Assembly (NCBI GenBank): GCA_030142905.1 | Contig: JASJOG010000002.1 | Coordinates: forward strand, 2,292,501-2,356,500 | Length of the DNA: 64,000 bases | Origin: Heliopora coerulea | Taxonomy: Eukaryota; Cnidaria; Anthozoa; Scleralcyonacea; Helioporidae | Reading direction: 5' to 3' | In this document: positions 59,901 to 64,000 of the stretch, one piece after another | How positions within the stretch are numbered: the stretch's first letter is position 1 | Layout of the letters: every line of letters starts with the position of its first letter | The notes under the pieces: model-generated | What the model saw: only the letters and a program-made list of their open reading frames with translations | The model's database searches: none | What the model was told of the DNA's origin: nothing | Position numbers and translations under genes: made by a program

Positions 59901-62900
59901 AAGTGCTCCTCAGTTGGGGTTTACATGCGAAGAGATTGTTTTTCGTTCGACTTTGTGGTCACACAGAGTTTAATCACCTTTACGACTGGGATGCCAGCGA
60001 TTTTGTAAGATATCCTGACATTGCCTGTAGCGCTTTCCTCAACCTCTATTTGCGATAATGCAGGTAAGTAAGGTTGGCATAAAAGTATTCAAAATATAAA
60101 AGTACTGCGGGATGTAGAAATAGGCAGTTTCGACTGCGTATATTCGTTTACTTACCGACTTTATGCGCGGTCTTGAAACGGCTAGTATTATCCTTCACGC
60201 TTCAGGGTCACTCTGGTAACGGGAAGATTACAGCAGATTGTTGAATTCAGCTAATTCTCGACAAGACTGGATGACGTGACTGGAAAAACCAGAGATAAAA
60301 TATTTATGTGAGATACATGCCATCAGACGACGACAGAGAAGGCAGTTTTAATTAACGAATTCATGTGATGTCACTGCACTGCGCTTCTTTCAGGAACAAA
60401 ACAACGCCACAAGATTTTGTCTTGTCGTCGAGGCGCGCGCGTCTCACACTATGGTTTCCGCTTACGATGGTTTGTTGAAAAAAACAAAAAAATCGCCCGA
60501 TAACAAACCTCGTGCTGGGAATGCCCGAATGAATGTCCTGAAAAGTTTTGAAATTAATTGAAGATTGTACAACCATTTCACGAGCAAGTGCTCGAGCGAT
60601 GAACTTGTCAACTGGCATTCGCAGGCGAACACCTCACCAGTTTTGCAGGCCAAGGCATCAAGACTATTCAATGCCACAAATTAATCGTCAATCGTTCACA
60701 TGTCAGCACAAGGAGGTGTAAATGCTTGTAAGCGCTGAAAGCATTGTGACCGACCAGACATTGGAAAGACGACCTCGCCCATAAAATGAACATGGTCGAC
60801 GGAGAGAGGATTGCTACCAAGCATTACAGGTCATAAAGTAGCAAGTAAGTTATTCCACTTTGATAATGCGCGTATGTTTTTATCAGGGGGAATACATTGA
60901 ACGGTCCAGCCGTTTAAACAAGTTTCATGTCGAGAATTCAAGTCAAAGTCCAACCGCTGGATGTCTGCAAAAAATGTCGAGTTTTCATTGAAAAAATACA
61001 TCCTCAATGAAGTGGATGTGAGCAGTACAAAAGCTCAAGGGATAAGTCCTGTAAGCTGCGTCATGCAAAAGACGATTAAAAGTGCTAAGAAAACAAGTTG
61101 AAAAACACATTCCTTAGAGTTATTAAGACCATATACTGCTAATAACTAAATAGCGTAGGCACACGTTTCAATTAGATACCCGATCGCAGATTAACTTTAT
61201 AAGTCAGTAGACAAGCGTCCGCACGTTCAAAATCCACCAAACGGAAATTGCAACCGCAGCAAGCCTAATCTGCAGCCTCATTGCCAGGTACAAATCATCG
61301 CACTAGGAGATGTGAACCAGGCTCCAAAGTTTTACGCTTGAAAAAATATGTATATCCGACTTTGTGTTCACCTAGCTTGTTCCCATTTCCAAGATCGCAA
61401 AAATTGGATATAATTTGATGTACAGGATCCCAATAATGTGGATCCATTGCCCAAAATACAAAATGTACCAGAGATGTCAGAGTACAACACCTTAGAAAGC
61501 CTGGAATGCTTGTGTGTGGTTATTCCTGAATTGGTTCAGCTGCATTCTCCACTGCTAAATGAATTCAGCGCGCATTGCCGGAGCTTTTATCGCTGTTACC
61601 GTTCTCAATGAGTTCAATTAATGCCAAAACCAGATGATATCGGCAGTAGTATCTCACAAGATAAGAATTCGAAATAGCTTTTACACATACTGTTTCTACG
61701 TCGACCTGAAGTCTTAAAGCCTTAGAAGTCTTATGTAAAATAAACCTTCTTGGATTTTTTGGCCGGAACTACCACACAAACTGCCCGGGCCCTGTTTAAG
61801 ATTCACGGGTGGCGATCAGAGCCCTTTAGGCTCAACTATGAAGTAAACCAAATACTGCAATGGCGCGCAGAAATCCTTTGGTAAGCCTATCTGACGTATA
61901 GAGATAAGCCTATTATATGGCTTTCAAAGCTGCTTCCTTTGATTTCTCCTCGAGAGGTCCGTAAACAAGGCGGCTAATAATTGCTCTAAAGATTTTCATA
62001 AAGATTCCATGCACAATTCCACGCTTAAAGGGTAAATCGGCTTAAAAAAAGAAAAAACGAAGAAAAAAGAAAAAAAAAACATTCATAAGTCTCTAAAGAC
62101 CTCCCTCGACAAGTCCGTATTCTGATATGGGATAAAAATATTAGAACGACCAATTAACCAAACCATTATCTTCAGGAGACATATGACAAGCCGCCTAATC
62201 GCATGAAAATATTTCAACTTGAGTCCGATGATGATTTATGGAGAAAAATTTCTGAACTGATCAGCTTAATTCAATAGTCAATCCATTTTTTTTTCTCTGA
62301 CTTAGGCTAAGTATATCAAATTTTCAATCACGATTACGCTTCTCCGAATGTTTTGCACTTTCCTATATTTGTAACTGAACCCAAACAAAAATTATTTAGA
62401 AAGCTATATTCAATCATTCTTCTTAAATTTGGATGATTTTCTAATTTCTAAAACCGAAGATGCGAGTTCAAATTCTTCTCAAGTCAACTTGCTTTTTTCC
62501 GATTGACGCTCACATTAAGTCCGAGTATGGCGTAGGCTCGTTGTTATACAGTATTGGCAATCCTTTGTCCAACAATCTTGGTTGGATGAAAGTTTGATTT
62601 CGGTCAAATGCTTTGCTCAAGAAATGGCGGTTGATTCGTGGAGTCGGCTTTTCATAGAGCCAACATTATTGGACGATGTTGAACGAGAAAATTCAAACGT
62701 TTCGTCCCTGCTTTATGGTAACCATGGAGAACCTTGTTTTTACTAGTTACAGACCTATCGCGAGAATCTCGGGCAGGAAATGGATCACGATTACACTAAG
62801 GCGATTTATCACAGAGAAATAGAACACGACTTAAATAAGGCCCAAACTGGCTAATTTATTGGTGTACGACTCGTGCGTAGAATGCGGCTTGTGCAAGCCT

Positions 62901-63370
62901 TGAACATAGTTTATGTACCGTTTGTACAAAACCCTAGGATCTTACCAAAGACGCGTCTTACGAGAGCCGCGTCTTATTTTGTCGCTAAGGAACGACCGAA
63001 CTAGTCACGTTCAGCTGGACCGCAGGGATGGTATTACAGCAGCGGTGTAAACCTGAAGATGTAAGCTTCGAAATCTTCTTGAGTAGACTGAGTTTTGTTT
63101 TATTTTCTTGTTGATACAAGCTATTATCTTCTTTCAAAGACTATTTTTGCTTCACGTTACCCAAAGGCTGACCTGAACAATGTGGGGTAACTTCTCACGT
63201 AAAATTTAAATCGCATTAGCATATATTTTAAGACTTCGGCCCCGAAAGTTATCGTTTGGGTGCCAAAATTTCTCGGCTAAACTTTCAAGTTTCAAGCGTA
63301 ATCGGACGCGTTAAAGTCATCAAGCCAGGAGTAGAAGTAGCAATGGTACAGTTTTTCAGTTGGAATAATT
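56951..63370. other. Long gene-poor stretch
   Basis: No motif-bearing coding sequence in about 6.4 kb. Noted items: an A-rich run at 62043-62080; a CpG-containing patch (gtcgaggcgcgcgcgtctcac) at about 60427-60447; and ctgaagatg ... tcgaaat at about 63055-63080, faintly like the hammerhead relics elsewhere but without stems. Frames of up to about 100 codons on the minus strand near 59.4-59.7 kb lack an ATG and motifs. Confidence 0.45.
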
Positions 63371-63420
63371 GTGTATAATTGTGTATAATAGAATAATGTG
63401 TATAATAGAATAATTGTGTA
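63371..63420. repeat. 17-bp tandem repeat (gtgtataatagaataat)
   Basis: Two exact copies (63381-63397, 63398-63414) are preceded by a shorter partial unit, gtgtataatt, and followed by tgtgta. Confidence 0.9.
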
Positions 63421-63522
63421 CGTCTAAGTATAAAATAGAATGTTAATGTTAGTTTTATTAGTGATACACGGCCATTTGAAAATCAGCATCGCTGAAATGC
63501 TACCGTGTTTTAAATAAGATTA

Positions 63523-63543
63523 AATAATAATAATAATAATAAA
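63523..63543. repeat. (AAT)n microsatellite
   Basis: About seven AAT units. Confidence 0.95.
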
Positions 63544-63755
63544 TAACAAGTGTTATTGAAGCTAATTCTGTATCAGACACCTTTGTTGGGGAAAAAATAT
63601 TTGAGTCGAAATTATCGGAGTATATTGGCGAGTACCTTAGAAACTCGTGAGCGACTGGCTGGCTCCCCATCTTTTAGTTATATATATATTTCTAAAATTC
63701 ATTATTAATTCATGAGGAAAAGACAAAAGAAAATCATAAGCGTGTCTGATCTATA

Positions 63756-63930
63756 TATGTGATAAAGATACATGTGCCTTTATACGTGAAGAAGAAGTTC
63801 AATTTTTTCGGCTTACGAAAGATAAATTTCCAAACTTTCTTCTATGTGATATTTACACATGTGACTTTATACGGGAAGAAGAAAGTTAAGTTTTTCGGCT
63901 TAGAAAACATAAATTTCCAAATATTCTTTC
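63756..63930 (+). repeat. ~87-bp tandem duplication
   Basis: Copy 1 (63756-63842) and copy 2 (63843-63930) both read tatgtgat, acatgtg, tttatacg, gaagaagaa, tttttcggctta and ataaatttccaaa in order, with about 15 differences. The repeat creates an open frame with two similar peptides (KKKFNFFGLRKINFQ and KKKVKFFGLENINFQ), which is a by-product of duplication rather than proof of a gene. Confidence 0.85.
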
Positions 63931-64000
63931 CGAATTACTGTATTAAGAGGTTTGTCTTAGAAGACATCGAAAATTGTCGCAGTACGTGATCGTGTTTTAA

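Noticed and set aside
63055..63080. ctgaagatg...tcgaaat, resembling a hammerhead core
   Set aside because: No stems II or III pair, and no cleavage triplet is in place.

Overview
The window looks like AT-rich animal nuclear DNA, most likely from an anthozoan cnidarian such as a stony coral or sea anemone. This is an inference from three things: a PTF1A-type bHLH gene with one small intron, the mix of Penelope-like, CR1/L2-like, PIF/Harbinger, pogo/Tigger and piggyBac-like remnants, and a hammerhead ribozyme in a Penelope-type terminal repeat. No species can be named from sequence alone.

Only two cellular genes are recognised, and both encode basic helix-loop-helix transcription factors. At 5.3-6.1 kb (+) lies a two-exon PTF1A (Fer/PTF1 family) orthologue. 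Its second exon, only 158 coding bases, restores the two C-terminal tryptophan motifs that in vertebrates bind RBPJ/RBPJL. At 44.2-43.6 kb (-) lies an intronless 170-residue group A bHLH gene with a good TATA box and start context; its subfamily is not resolved. Between and around them is a gene-poor landscape of transposon relics and simple repeats.

Layout: 0-0.73 kb, pogo/Tigger-like transposase fragment; 0.8-2.0 kb, a 16-bp tandem array and a telomere-like block between two copies of a ~175-bp duplication; 5.2-6.2 kb, the PTF1A gene; 10.07-10.54 kb, an inverted-repeat element with 13-bp flanking duplications; 18.46 kb, a 95-bp piggyBac-like MITE; 19.4-19.85 kb, a dispersed repeat; 20.15-21.45 kb, a LINE endonuclease fragment abutting a degraded Penelope-like RT plus GIY-YIG nuclease; 23.3 kb, a hexamer array; 25.0-25.7 kb, two inverted-repeat elements; 27.7-29.5 kb, a CR1/L2-like LINE (-); 31.0-34.5 kb, a structurally complete but inactivated PIF/Harbinger transposon with both genes; 35.2-35.9 kb, a pogo/Tigger fragment; 43.6-44.3 kb, the second bHLH gene; 50.1-50.3 kb, a Penelope-like terminal repeat with an apparently intact hammerhead ribozyme; 50.7 kb, a second, decayed relative on the other strand; 51.6 kb, a tRNA-like SINE candidate; 52.3 kb, a second copy of the 19.4-kb repeat; 63.4-63.9 kb, tandem duplications.

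The strongest leads are the conserved RBPJ-interaction motifs in the PTF1A orthologue, the foldable hammerhead ribozyme, the Harbinger element with a six-copy subterminal motif and a lost catalytic glutamate, and the LINE/Penelope junction. I found no operon-like system, CRISPR array, rRNA gene or clearly functional tRNA gene.
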